Below are positions 40,774 through 49,409 of a stretch of DNA of 64,000 nt, piece by piece. Position 1 is the stretch's first letter. Each line of letters starts with the position of its first letter. The notes beneath the pieces are model-generated. The model worked only from the letters and a program-made list of their open reading frames with translations, was not told the DNA's origin and ran no database searches. The position numbers and the translations under genes were made by a program. This DNA is from JAAFHI01 sp039793685 (GTDB lineage Bacteria > Acidobacteriota > Blastocatellia > Chloracidobacteriales > Chloracidobacteriaceae): positions 186,001 to 250,000 of the forward strand of contig JBDRAL010000086.1 of assembly GCA_039793685.1 (NCBI GenBank), given 5' to 3'.

Positions 40774-41742
40774 TCATCCGGAATACATCCCTTTTTGATT
40801 CAGCCTGAATAGCATCCGGGAAAATCGCGTGAACTGGCCTTCGTTGTCGAGAAATGAATCCGCCTGAAAAGCGACCTTCCCCACGCCGATTCGTTTCATT
40901 GGCTGGCGAAGGATATTTTTATTGAGTGGCCAGACTGGTTCGAGCGCACGGCTGATCTGACGGAAATCACGCGAAACAATGGCCTTCGGTGCGTTTTCGA
41001 GCATCCAGCGTTCAAGTGTCCGGTAGTTTTCCGATGCGAGGATTGACCGGTTTTGCCCGAGGCAGGTGTAGTCGAACGACTCAGCCCGAATCCGGAAGTG
41101 GCGGGTGGTTCTTCCATCGAAGAAATCGAACAGGAATTCATCCCGGACCGTCTCATTGAGGTCTTTCAATTCACGCCCGGTGCGCCGGGAACGGGTTTCT
41201 TCCTGTGTCGAAATCTGGGTGTACCGGATGGCCGCGAAAACAAACAGGGAAATATCGCTCCACCGGACCAATTCCGGATGGGTCAGTTCATTGCTCCACA
41301 ACTCAAGCGTATCCCCAAGCGGCTTGATGCGACGCACCCGAAAAGGCAGGACCTGCACCGAAAGCTCCTCATCGGGAATGATGGTCGTCCGGACCCCCAC
41401 CGAGAGAAGCCTTTTATAGAAGATATCGGCGTCTTCGCGGGATTGCGGCCGGGCAATCGGAACGGGGAGGTTCGCCCGCATCAATTCGGCCACCTGTTGC
41501 GAATCAAGCCGTGTCACGGTTTCAATTTCCCGGAGCGCCGAATCATCGGCCAGGCTGTCGGCCGGAAAACAGATGAGGTTGAACCCCAGTTCGGCCTCTT
41601 CAAGTGGCCGCAAGGCGGGCAGTTTTTCCGTCTCTCGCCCCGGCTCAACCGGAAGGTTTGCACCGCAGTAAATGCAGGTCATCCGGTGAACGCCGTTGTT
41701 CCGGTTACAGGAAGGGCACGCGATGACCTTGTTTTCCGTCAT
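40774..41742 (-). CDS. Zinc-ribbon protein of unknown function
   Basis: The 322-residue protein begins with a zinc ribbon (CPSCNRNNGVHRMTCIYCG, two CxxC pairs at about 9-12 and 23-26). The following part (about 45-130) contains helical segments, and the C-terminal part has alternating strands such as VQVLPFRVRRIKPLGDTLEL and FRIRAESFDYTCLG. No transmembrane helix is evident. I do not know the family of the main body. GGATC lies near the ATG at 41742. It is divergent from the YdcZ-like gene at 41910 and separate from pdxS. Confidence 0.75.
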   Translation of the reverse strand: MTENKVIACPSCNRNNGVHRMTCIYCGANLPVEPGRETEKLPALRPLEEAELGFNLICFPADSLADDSALREIETVTRLDSQQVAELMRANLPVPIARPQSREDADIFYKRLLSVGVRTTIIPDEELSVQVLPFRVRRIKPLGDTLELWSNELTHPELVRWSDISLFVFAAIRYTQISTQEETRSRRTGRELKDLNETVRDEFLFDFFDGRTTRHFRIRAESFDYTCLGQNRSILASENYRTLERWMLENAPKAIVSRDFRQISRALEPVWPLNKNILRQPMKRIGVGKVAFQADSFLDNEGQFTRFSRMLFRLNQKGMYSG

Positions 41743-41909
41743 TTCAATCTGATCCTTGATTCGGGATGAAACCTGGAAAGTAGTGAACCGGTTCTCCCGT
41801 TTTCAAGAAGTTTCAACGGGTTTCACGCGAAAAAAGACGTGAAAGTGGCTTGCGGTCGGCCATTCCCCCGGTCAGAGTTGGCGGACTTGATCAAAAAAAG
41901 GTGAAAACA

Positions 41910-42359
41910 ATGAAAATCGGCTGGGTCACGGTGGTTTTGCTTACGGGAATGATGCTTCCCGTACAGACGGCAGTGAATTCGAAACTGCGGACATTCGTCG
42001 TCAACCCCATCTACAGCGCCCTCATCAGCTTTCTTATCGGGACCACCGTTTTGGTGATTCTTGGCGGACTGATGGCCTCGCAGGGTCAGGCCGGGAATCT
42101 GCGGGGGGCGGCCAATGCCCCGTGGTGGGCCTGGATTGGGGGCGCGTTGGGAGCGATGTTCGTCACAATGGCGATTCTGGCAGTCCCTCGGATCGGTGCC
42201 GCCGGCTACTCGGCAGCCATCATCACGGGTCAGCTTGTCGGCGCATTGATGGTTGATCACTACGGGTGGTTCGGATTGCAGAAAACCACGATTTCCCCAT
42301 CGAAACTGGCCGGGGCCGGCCTGCTTCTGGTTTCCGTCTGGCTCATTCAACGAAAGTGA
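41910..42359 (+). CDS. YdcZ/DUF606-family small membrane protein
   Basis: The 149-residue protein has five hydrophobic helices typical of the YdcZ (DUF606) family, a half-size relative of DMT transporters: LLTGMMLPVQTAVNSKL, ALISFLIGTTVLVILGG, WAWIGGALGAMFVTMAILAV, AIITGQLVGALMVDH, and AGAGLLLVSVWLI. The ATG at 41910 has AAGGTG 6 bases upstream. Relatives may form dimers and move small metabolites or cations; none is indicated here. Its end overlaps the convergent membrane-protein gene by 13 bases. Confidence 0.85.
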   Translation: MKIGWVTVVLLTGMMLPVQTAVNSKLRTFVVNPIYSALISFLIGTTVLVILGGLMASQGQAGNLRGAANAPWWAWIGGALGAMFVTMAILAVPRIGAAGYSAAIITGQLVGALMVDHYGWFGLQKTTISPSKLAGAGLLLVSVWLIQRK

Positions 42360-42847
42360 TCGGCCGTTTTTTCACCCGCGAATGGAATTCCGGCGGCTTC
42401 GGCAATCAATTTGGCCAGTTTTGAATGATCGAGGTAAACCTTGGCGGGGGTGTTTACCAGAACGGGTTCCGCCGGTCCGTAAAGAAAAACGTGCTGACGT
42501 CGCCGACCACGGGAATTCACCCTCCATTCGACGCCGACTTCCCGAAGTTGATGCAAATTGACGGTCTGAACGGATGTCCGGAAAAGCCCGGAAACGACTC
42601 GGGTGAAGGTCTTTTTTTCCTGATCAATGGTGAAACGTTCCCGCGTAGCCACAAACTCGACCACTACCCAGAAAATTCCCAGCCCGAAAAACAGGGTGAA
42701 GTATTTTCCCTCGGCGTCCGATCCGCGGACGACATGAAAGAGCGAGAAGGAAATCATCGGGAGCGAGAAAATTCCCCCGATGACAAAAAGCAGGAACGGA
42801 ATCTGGCGGATGACGGTGCGGGATCCTTCGCGATGAACAAAATTCAT
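42347..42847 (-). CDS. Membrane protein with two helices and a PH-like C-terminal domain
   Basis: The 166-residue protein has two N-terminal transmembrane segments (FLLFVIGGIFSLPMISFSLFH and YFTLFFGLGIFWVVVEFVA). A basic, beta-rich domain follows (RERFTIDQEKKTFTRVVSGLFR, then VEWRVNSRGRRRQHVFLYG). This layout matches bacterial PH-like (bPH) membrane proteins, with moderate confidence. Function unknown. It is 28 bases upstream of the pgsA stop on the same strand... the two genes are oriented pgsA then this gene and may be co-transcribed. Confidence 0.65.
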   Translation of the reverse strand: MNFVHREGSRTVIRQIPFLLFVIGGIFSLPMISFSLFHVVRGSDAEGKYFTLFFGLGIFWVVVEFVATRERFTIDQEKKTFTRVVSGLFRTSVQTVNLHQLREVGVEWRVNSRGRRRQHVFLYGPAEPVLVNTPAKVYLDHSKLAKLIAEAAGIPFAGEKTADHFR

Positions 42848-42875
42848 GCCCGGCGGCCCCCTTCCCCGCGCAGAG

Positions 42876-43664
42876 TTATTGAGGAGAATTTCCCGGGGCC
42901 GGGGTTTTGCGATTTCGGGAGATCATCCGGAACAGCGGACGACGCACCTTCCTCGCCTGACGTGGTCGCAGGTGAAGCAGTTCCCGCAAGGGACGCCGCT
43001 CTGGCGTCTGAATCCGGTCACGAATCCCAGCGTAAAAATCCTTGAAGTAATTGGTCATTGACCAGAGCGCTGAAATGACCACCCACCACATCAAGAACCT
43101 CCCCAGACCGTAGGAAATGATCTGGAGGTCGGGAATCGTGAACCCTTGGCCGGCGAAAATTTTGGTGAAGGCCTGTTCGACGGCAAAAACCGAAGTGGTG
43201 CCGACTGGTAGCGGCGGTCCGCCCCGATTACTTCCGAGCATCAGCAGAACGATGGCGATGACCTCGGAAAGCATTTTGAATTTGCCCATTTTGGAAGCGG
43301 GGATGACGACCCCCTGCTGAGAGGCGATGCTCCGGAGTCCGGAAACCGCGAACTCGCGTCCAATGATGATGACCACCGCCCACCCCGGGGCAATTTTATT
43401 TTCGACCAGCGCAATCAGGGCGGCGGAAATGAGGAGCTTGTCGGCAATCGGGTCCAAAAGCGTCCCGAGCGTCGTGATTTCCCCACGCGCGCGAGCCAGA
43501 TAACCGTCGAGGAGGTCGGTAATCGAGGCAATCAGAAAAAGTCCAACCCCGAGATACTGGCGTGGCACGCCGAACAGGGATTCCGAGACACTGGTCATCA
43601 GAACGACGACCATCAGCGGAACGACGAAAATTCGAGAAATCGTAAGCGAGTTTGGGAGATTCAA
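42876..43664 (-). CDS. pgsA: CDP-diacylglycerol-glycerol-3-phosphate 3-phosphatidyltransferase
   Basis: PgsA makes phosphatidylglycerol phosphate in the inner membrane. The CDP-alcohol phosphatidyltransferase motif D-G-x2-A-R-x8-G-x3-D-x3-D is complete (TDLLDGYLARARGEITTLG then TLLDPIADK). Five or six membrane helices follow the usual plan. I chose a TTG start at 43664, giving the typical MNLPNSLTISRIF N-terminus, because AGAGGA lies 5 bases upstream; a longer frame to 43745 adds a non-homologous leader. There is an unusual basic tail (about 235-262, rich in Arg). 262 residues. Confidence 0.92.
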   Translation of the reverse strand: MNLPNSLTISRIFVVPLMVVVLMTSVSESLFGVPRQYLGVGLFLIASITDLLDGYLARARGEITTLGTLLDPIADKLLISAALIALVENKIAPGWAVVIIIGREFAVSGLRSIASQQGVVIPASKMGKFKMLSEVIAIVLLMLGSNRGGPPLPVGTTSVFAVEQAFTKIFAGQGFTIPDLQIISYGLGRFLMWWVVISALWSMTNYFKDFYAGIRDRIQTPERRPLRELLHLRPRQARKVRRPLFRMISRNRKTPAPGNSPQ

Positions 43665-43834
43665 GACGATCCTCTTCCCGACGGCTGAATGATTTTCGAG
43701 TTTTCGATTGGAGGCTTGGGAAGGGCACGGGCAGGCCCATTGCAATCAAAAAACCGACTAATTCAATGGTACGGCGCGTCATTCAGCCCTGTCAAACCGA
43801 CTGGCGGCGCATCGGAGACGCCCCGCCGCCCGGT

Positions 43835-44953
43835 CTAAAACAGCTTCAGCTTGATGGTCAGGAATTTTTTCGGGTCAGCCCGAAAATCGATTAAAAGCTG
43901 GTTCGCGTTGGCGGAGGTCGCGGTCAGGTTGTCGTACAACTGAGGATCACGCAAAAGCCGCCCGGCCGACCCTTCGCCGCGCTCAAGGCGAGCCACCACG
44001 GTATTGAGATTCGCAACCGTTTCCTCGGCATCACGATACAGTTTGTCGTCCTTGAGCAGACGGCCGACCGTTCCCTCGCCACGTTCCAGGCGGGCAACCG
44101 TATCTTCGAGTTTCGCCGAGGTCCGGTCCATGCGCTCCAGAATCGTCATCAACTCGGTGTACGCCTTGTCATCCTTGGCCAGCTTTCCGAGGGTTCCCTT
44201 GCCCTCATTCACGTCGGCAAGGAGCTTGTCCACACGCTGAACGGTCGTGAACAGTTCCTCGTAAAGCTGCGGATCGTTGATGAGGCGAGCAGCGGTTCCC
44301 TTCCCGGAACGGATGTCCTGGACCAGCCGCTGTGCTTCATTCACCGTCCGGTTCAGGTTGTCGTAAAGCGCCGCGTCGGAAACCAGCTTCCCGACCGTCC
44401 CCTGCCCCTGATTGATCTTTTCGGCAATCTGCTTCAACTGCCCCGAAAGGGTGGTGAAGTTGGCCAGAATGTCGTCCGCGCCGGAAATCAGTTGGCGAAT
44501 GGTGGTTTCCTGTGATCCCTTGATGACCGCGCCATTGGTCACCGCGTCGCCCTTCATTGTTCCGGGAGAAATATCGACGACCTTGTCGCCGAGCAACCCG
44601 ACCGATCCCAGGATGACCTGCGAATCGGTCCGAACCCGTTCGCCGGCCGGACGACCGTCGATTAAGGGGTCCAGGGCAAGTTCAAGTTCGACCGTCTGAG
44701 TGGCCTGATCGTTTGCCGGAATGGGAAGAAGGGTGATCTTCTTGACCTTTCCGACCTTGACCCCGGCGAGCCGGACCTCGGCCCCCGGCCGCAATCCATC
44801 CACGTTCGACAGCTTCGTTTTGACGATCAGTTCCTTGCGAAACGGATTGATGTCCCCGCTGATGGTCAGAATCGTCGCAATGACCGCGAGAATGGCAATC
44901 AGGGTCATCAGGCCGACGCGAAAATCAATGATGGAGAGTTTTCTTTTGGACAT
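43835..44953 (-). CDS. mlaD: MlaD-like MCE-domain lipid transport protein
   Basis: This 372-residue protein has an N-terminal membrane anchor (LMTLIAILAVIATILTISG) and one MCE/MlaD domain (about 40-125, VKTKLSNVDGLRPGAEVRLAG split, then VGKVKKITLLP). The C-terminal half contains five degenerate repeats of the pattern GxGTxGxLxxDxxLY (for example GEGTVGRLLKDDKLY and GEGSAGRLLRDPQLY) with coiled-coil potential. It binds phospholipid in the periplasm and receives it from MlaEF. It is the last gene of the mlaE-mlaF-mlaD operon and starts just after a heptamer block. Confidence 0.9.
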   Translation of the reverse strand: MSKRKLSIIDFRVGLMTLIAILAVIATILTISGDINPFRKELIVKTKLSNVDGLRPGAEVRLAGVKVGKVKKITLLPIPANDQATQTVELELALDPLIDGRPAGERVRTDSQVILGSVGLLGDKVVDISPGTMKGDAVTNGAVIKGSQETTIRQLISGADDILANFTTLSGQLKQIAEKINQGQGTVGKLVSDAALYDNLNRTVNEAQRLVQDIRSGKGTAARLINDPQLYEELFTTVQRVDKLLADVNEGKGTLGKLAKDDKAYTELMTILERMDRTSAKLEDTVARLERGEGTVGRLLKDDKLYRDAEETVANLNTVVARLERGEGSAGRLLRDPQLYDNLTATSANANQLLIDFRADPKKFLTIKLKLF

Positions 44954-44962
44954 AAGGCGGGA

Positions 44963-45080
44963 AGGAGTCGGGAGTCGGGAGTCGGGAGTCGGGAGTCGGG
45001 AGTCGGGAGGAGCGTTTGTTTTTCGCGGTATCGGGTCAAGGCGTTTTTACCTGAAACCCGAAACCGGACACCCGAAACCT
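44963..45080 (-). repeat. Heptameric repeat block: six GGAGTCG units and a C-rich arm
   Basis: Six near-perfect GGAGTCG units lie at about 44964-45006. After a short loop, C-rich heptads (CCTGAAA, CCCGAAA, CCGGACA, CCCGAAA) follow at about 45046-45079. The two arms are not full complements of each other here. The block fills the gap between mlaF and mlaD. Confidence 0.88.
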
Positions 45081-45083
45081 TTC

Positions 45084-45899
45084 TTACTCCAGTTCGAGAA
45101 AATTCCTGATGTACGGATCGCGGGAACCCCAAAGTTCCTCAGCGTTCCCTTCAAAGATGACTTTACCTTGTCGCAGCATGACGAACTTGGTGTTCGCATG
45201 TGCTTCTTCCTTGCGGTTGCGAACGATGACGACATTTCCTTCGTCATCAATCGTGGCATGGTTTTCCGCCAGAACAACCGCATCCTGAATCCGGTGAGTC
45301 ACAAAAATTGAGCTGACCCCTTCAAGGTCACGCAGTTTCAGGGCAAGTTCGCAGATTGTCCGGGCCGTCGGCGGATCAAGTCCGGCAGTAGGTTCATCAT
45401 AAAGGATGATTTTCGGGCTTCCCACCAGTGCGCGGGCGATGCCGACGCGGCGACGCATCCCGCCCGAAAGCTCCGAAGGCATCTTGCTGATGGCTTCCTC
45501 CAGGTTGACGAACCGCAGCATGCGCCGAACCGTTTCCTCGACTTCTTCCTCGTCGGCGCCTCTTTCAAATAACCGATACCCGACGTTTTCATAAACCGAG
45601 AGGCTGTCGAAGAGTGCCCCTTCCTGAAAGATCATCCCGATGCCCTTCCGGACCTCGATCATCTGGGATTCCTTGAAATCGGTCACATCCTGCCCATCGA
45701 CGATGACCCGTCCGTCAGTCGGTTTCAACAGCCCAAGCACCAGTTTCAGCGTGGTGGACTTTCCGGTTCCGGACCCGCCCATCAGAATTTTCGTTTCGCC
45801 CGGGCGTACGGCAAAACTGACGCCATTCAGAATTCTCTGCGGCGGAAACTCGAGGACCACATCCTTGAATTCGATGGCGTTACGGGAAGCTTCAGTCAT
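45084..45899 (-). CDS. mlaF: MlaF-like ABC transporter ATPase
   Basis: This 271-residue ATPase drives phospholipid transport by the MlaFEDB-type complex. It has Walker A GGSGTGKST (about 37-45), the signature LSGGMRRRV, Walker B IILYDEPTAGLD and a switch His in IFVTHRIQD. Length and sequence match MlaF/Mce-associated ATPases rather than importers. The start codon follows a heptamer hairpin without a clear ribosome binding site; a repeat block also follows its stop. Upstream is mlaE, downstream mlaD. Confidence 0.93.
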   Translation of the reverse strand: MTEASRNAIEFKDVVLEFPPQRILNGVSFAVRPGETKILMGGSGTGKSTTLKLVLGLLKPTDGRVIVDGQDVTDFKESQMIEVRKGIGMIFQEGALFDSLSVYENVGYRLFERGADEEEVEETVRRMLRFVNLEEAISKMPSELSGGMRRRVGIARALVGSPKIILYDEPTAGLDPPTARTICELALKLRDLEGVSSIFVTHRIQDAVVLAENHATIDDEGNVVIVRNRKEEAHANTKFVMLRQGKVIFEGNAEELWGSRDPYIRNFLELE

Positions 45900-45904
45900 T
45901 GCGA

Positions 45905-46020
45905 AAGGTGTCGGGTTTCAGGTTGGGTTTTTGAATAAAGATCGATAATCCCGGTTCAGGGGTTTGAAATGAATGCCGGTCTGCCCGTGGGCGGCTTGAA
46001 AACCTGATACCCGACACCTG
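45905..46020 (-). repeat. Heptameric repeat hairpin between mlaE and mlaF
   Basis: GGTGTCGGGTTTCAGGTTGG (about 45905-45924) is matched by CCTGATACCCGACACC (about 46003-46018), enclosing about 80 bases. It fills the gap from the mlaE stop to the mlaF start. Confidence 0.85.
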
Positions 46021-46022
46021 CT

Positions 46023-46787
46023 TCAGGCGTTTCCGCCCAGGGTCAGAATCAGTCGGGTCAGGAAGAAATCGGAAACCAGAATGAGCAGAATCGAAACGAC
46101 CACCGAGGTCGTGGTGGACTGACCGACGCCGACAGTCCCCCCGCGGGTCCGGAACCCGCAGCGGCAACCGACAATGCCGACGATCAGGCCGAAGGTCGAG
46201 GCCTTGATGAACCCGCCGTAAATATCGTTGAAGTTCAAGGCGTCCTGTGCGGACGAAAGGTAAACCGAAGATGGAATCTGGAGCAGCGTAATGGACACGA
46301 TAAGACCGCCGATGGTTCCGATGACGTCCGCAAACACGGTCAGCACCGGCGCCATGAAAAACAGGGCCAAAAGTCTCGGACGGGCCAGTTTTCGAAAGGG
46401 ATCGGTCCCCAGCGCGCGCATCGCGTCGATTTGTTCGCTGACGGTCATGGCACCAAGTTCGGCGGCAATCCCCGACCCGGCGCGACCGGCGAGGAGAATC
46501 GAGGTCAGCACCGGTCCGAGTTCGCGAACCAGCGACGTGGCAACCAGCCTGCCGGTGAAATTCTGGGCACCAAAGGACCGCAGCGTCCCGGCGGTTTGAA
46601 GGGCCAGAACCGCCCCGATGAAGAAACCTGCAAGGAGTGCAATCGGAAGCGTTCCGAAGCCGATGATGTCCATTTGAGACACGGCCTCACGCCAATAAAG
46701 CGGCCGTTTGGACAGCCCCCGAAAGGCCCGAAAGAACAGTAACGTTCCTTCCTGAAGTTCGCTGAGTGCCAGATAAAAAAAGTTCAC
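46023..46787 (-). CDS. mlaE: MlaE-like ABC transporter permease
   Basis: The 254-residue inner-membrane permease of the MlaE family has about five or six helices. Family segments are LARSGSGIAAELGAMTVSEQIDA-type sequence (here AGRAGSGIAAELGAMTVSEQ, then IDAMRALGTDPF) and the C-terminal SGDTV-like region GCRCGFRTRGGTVGVGQST. It forms the membrane core that MlaF energises and MlaD contacts. It is the first gene of the operon. The upstream gap to the DUF4846 gene (166 bases) should hold its promoter on this strand. Confidence 0.93.
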   Translation of the reverse strand: MNFFYLALSELQEGTLLFFRAFRGLSKRPLYWREAVSQMDIIGFGTLPIALLAGFFIGAVLALQTAGTLRSFGAQNFTGRLVATSLVRELGPVLTSILLAGRAGSGIAAELGAMTVSEQIDAMRALGTDPFRKLARPRLLALFFMAPVLTVFADVIGTIGGLIVSITLLQIPSSVYLSSAQDALNFNDIYGGFIKASTFGLIVGIVGCRCGFRTRGGTVGVGQSTTTSVVVSILLILVSDFFLTRLILTLGGNA

Positions 46788-46953
46788 GCGTTCGCGGTGC
46801 CGACGGTTCGATTCGGTTTTTTGACCAGTGGTTCATCCGTTGGTACCACTCGTCGTTTTGATTGGCGGATGCCACGTTTTACGGAGCAAGGGCGAGGGTG
46901 TCAAGGCAATTACTCCCTGTCCAAGACCAATTTAGGCAAAATGAAGCGCCCCG

Positions 46954-47814
46954 TCACTCAAATCGTTTCAACTCCGTCCAGTCGAAGGAGTATTCGGGGG
47001 TCACCAGACGGGAGCCGGAACCGGGGACATACCAGGGGGTTCGCTCATCGTCGGTGGGATTCTTCAACAGGTGAATGTCCTGGGCAGGCATGAACCCCTG
47101 TGCCAGAAGGAAGACTTTCTTTCCGTCGGAGGGTCGCTCGGCAACGTCCATGACCAGCACGGCATGGCCCGGGAAACCGCCGTGGATAAAGACATCGCCC
47201 GGCTGGACCTGATTTGGATCGGCGACGGTCTTCATCTCCCGGCTGAGGGAATCCGTTCCGGCATAGGTAAAAATCATTTTCAGGTATTCCCGGAAATTCT
47301 GTCGGGACGTTCCCTTCGGATGACCGCTCGTCCAGACGACGGAATTTCCCCTGATCGAAGGACGCTCCCCTTTGGCCCATCGGGAGAAAGAAACCCGGTC
47401 GCCGCTCGTGAAATTGAAATGAATGTCATCAAACCGGTTTCGGGAAAAGAAATACTCCGCTCGAAGCCGCATGACCGAATCCGCGCATTGCTGGAGATCC
47501 CCCTGAAAGGCGTCGATGTCGAGTACGGCGACGTGCACCGACTGATCGCCTTTCAATGAACCGTTATAGAGTTTGACCGGCGGATTTCCCGGCTTGAGAC
47601 GGAAATTCCGCAACCAGGCTCCGAAGCTCGAATCGGGGAGGGTCACCCGCCGGTAGCCGTCGGGAGGGAGGATGCGCTCGGAAACGAGATTTCCCGCTGA
47701 TTGCGGCCTGACATTTGGCCCTGGCTTGCCTTGACTGACGGTCGAGCAGGCTGCAAAGGAAATCAGCCCCGCCGTGAGGATGAGCGTCGGTGCCATCTGT
47801 TTCACCATGTTCAT
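46954..47814 (-). CDS. DUF4846 lipoprotein
   Basis: The 286-residue protein has a lipoprotein signal (lipobox SFAAC). Its mature part matches DUF4846: RILPPDGYRRVTLPDSSFGA, VAVLDIDAFQGDLQQCADSV, MRLRAEYFFSRN, FNFTSGD, GDVFIHGGFPGHAVLVMDVA and LLAQGFMPAQDIHLLKNP. The G-x-P-GHAV segment suggests an NlpC/P60-like or amidase-type active site, but catalytic residues are unproven. ATG at 47814 follows GGAGG by 5 bases; a TTG at 47826 lacks this site. It comes after the Pit gene and its terminator on the same strand. Confidence 0.85.
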   Translation of the reverse strand: MNMVKQMAPTLILTAGLISFAACSTVSQGKPGPNVRPQSAGNLVSERILPPDGYRRVTLPDSSFGAWLRNFRLKPGNPPVKLYNGSLKGDQSVHVAVLDIDAFQGDLQQCADSVMRLRAEYFFSRNRFDDIHFNFTSGDRVSFSRWAKGERPSIRGNSVVWTSGHPKGTSRQNFREYLKMIFTYAGTDSLSREMKTVADPNQVQPGDVFIHGGFPGHAVLVMDVAERPSDGKKVFLLAQGFMPAQDIHLLKNPTDDERTPWYVPGSGSRLVTPEYSFDWTELKRFE

Positions 47815-47823
47815 ACGTTCCTC

Positions 47824-47858
47824 CAAAAAAATAACGGGTTCGATGAATCCGAACCCGT
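47824..47858 (-). terminator. Rho-independent terminator of the Pit gene
   Basis: On the minus strand the 9-bp stem ACGGGTTCG/CGAACCCGT (47858-47850 with 47842-47834) is followed by TATTTTTTT. It lies 26 bases after the transporter stop and ends next to the DUF4846 ribosome binding site. Confidence 0.9.
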
Positions 47859-47884
47859 CAACGTTTTCCCGATGGCAAAGGTTC

Positions 47885-49279
47885 TTAAACCAGAACCAGA
47901 CGCAGAAGGAGGTAAAGCGTTCCCGACAGAAGCATGGCGGCCGGCAGGGTCAGCACCCACGCCGAGGCGATTTTCATGACGGTTGAAAGCTGAAGCCCCG
48001 ACCCTTGGGCAACCATGGTGCCGGCCACGCCCGATGACAGAACGTGGGTCGTGCTCACGGGCAAGCCGAGATATGAAGCCATCCCGATGCTGCTCATCGC
48101 GACCAGTTCGGCCGAGGCGCCCTGCCCGTAGGTCAGATGGTCCTTCCCGATTTTCTCACCGATGGTGACCACGATGCGTTTCCATCCGATCATCGTCCCG
48201 ACACCGAGCGCGAAGGCAATCGCGACCTTGACCCACGTCGGCGCGAAATCGGTCAGATCCTTCATTTTGCCGATGTCTTTTTTCAACGTAGCGGCGTCCT
48301 CGGGGGAAACCTTTACCTTTTTCTGAAAATCCTTGAGGGCGCTGTCCACCTTGATGATGCGGGAACGGAGGTCCTGCCGCTGCTCCTTCGAAATTTCAGT
48401 TAAAGAATTTTTTCCCTCCAGCGTGGCCGTTACTGAAGCAAGTTGTGGCACCACCTTTTCAGACTCGGCCGGAGAGAGCCGTTTCACGGTTTCTTCAATC
48501 CGCCGGGCCGCTTCGATGCTTTTTGCAATCTGCTCTTTTGAAACGCCCAAGTTGAGGGCAAAGGTGGTCGGCACGATGCCGATGAGAATCAACATCACCA
48601 GCCCGATTCCCTTCTGGCCGTCATTTGAACCGTGGGCAAAACTGACGCCGGTGCAGGTGAGAATCAAAATTGCCCGAATCCAGAAGGGGGGTGGGTTCTT
48701 TTCATCAGGTTGGGTGTAGAGTCTTTTATCTTTGACGACCCTTTTGGCGATCAGCAAAAGCAGTGCCGCCACCGAAAAACCGACCAGGGGAGAAATGAAC
48801 AGCGCCATTCCCGTTTCCTGAACTTTCGTCCAGTTCACTCCCGAGCCGAATTTGTGTCCGGGAAGCAGTGAATGGGCCAGTCCGACGCCGATGATGGCCC
48901 CGATCATCGTGTGCGAACTCGACGCGGGCAGCCCCAGATACCAGGTCCCCAGATTCCAGAGAATTGCGCCAAGCAGGAGGGAGAGCACCATCGCCATGCC
49001 CGCGCCGGGCGCGTTGGCAACCAGCAATTCGGTGGGAAGGAGATAAATGATCCCCATGGCAACCCCGATGCCGCCAAAGAACACACCGCTGAAATTACAA
49101 AGTCCGGACCAGATGACGGCACGCCACGGACTCAGCGACTTGGTGTAGATCACCGTCGCAACCGCGTTGGCCGTATCGTGAAATCCGTTGACGAATTCGA
49201 AGCCGAAGGCAATGGCAAGTGAGAGGAGAAGGAGGAGGAGCGTACCAGCTTCAAGCGGAGTTCCGAAAAGTGACTCCAT
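47885..49279 (-). CDS. Inorganic phosphate transporter, Pit family
   Basis: The 464-residue membrane protein imports phosphate with a proton or sodium ion. It has the repeated family signature GFHDTANAVATVIYTKSLSP (about 30-49) and, in the second half, VGTMIGWKRIVVTIGEKIG and SIGMASYLGLPVSTTHVLSS. FAHGSNDGQKGIGLVML is also typical. A long cytosolic loop (about 238-345) is rich in Glu/Lys/Ser and may be regulatory; this insertion is longer than in PitA. Divergent from the DASS carrier gene at 49410. Confidence 0.92.
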   Translation of the reverse strand: MESLFGTPLEAGTLLLLLLSLAIAFGFEFVNGFHDTANAVATVIYTKSLSPWRAVIWSGLCNFSGVFFGGIGVAMGIIYLLPTELLVANAPGAGMAMVLSLLLGAILWNLGTWYLGLPASSSHTMIGAIIGVGLAHSLLPGHKFGSGVNWTKVQETGMALFISPLVGFSVAALLLLIAKRVVKDKRLYTQPDEKNPPPFWIRAILILTCTGVSFAHGSNDGQKGIGLVMLILIGIVPTTFALNLGVSKEQIAKSIEAARRIEETVKRLSPAESEKVVPQLASVTATLEGKNSLTEISKEQRQDLRSRIIKVDSALKDFQKKVKVSPEDAATLKKDIGKMKDLTDFAPTWVKVAIAFALGVGTMIGWKRIVVTIGEKIGKDHLTYGQGASAELVAMSSIGMASYLGLPVSTTHVLSSGVAGTMVAQGSGLQLSTVMKIASAWVLTLPAAMLLSGTLYLLLRLVLV

Positions 49280-49409
49280 AAAATTTGTTTTTCCTTACAA
49301 TTGAGCAGCAAAGCTGAAAATCTGCGTGGCGAATCTAGTCAGCGGTTGTTAACTTCGTGTTTCACGCTGAAGGCTTTCTCATATCACGAATTTCGGAAAT
49401 TCAACCCTC

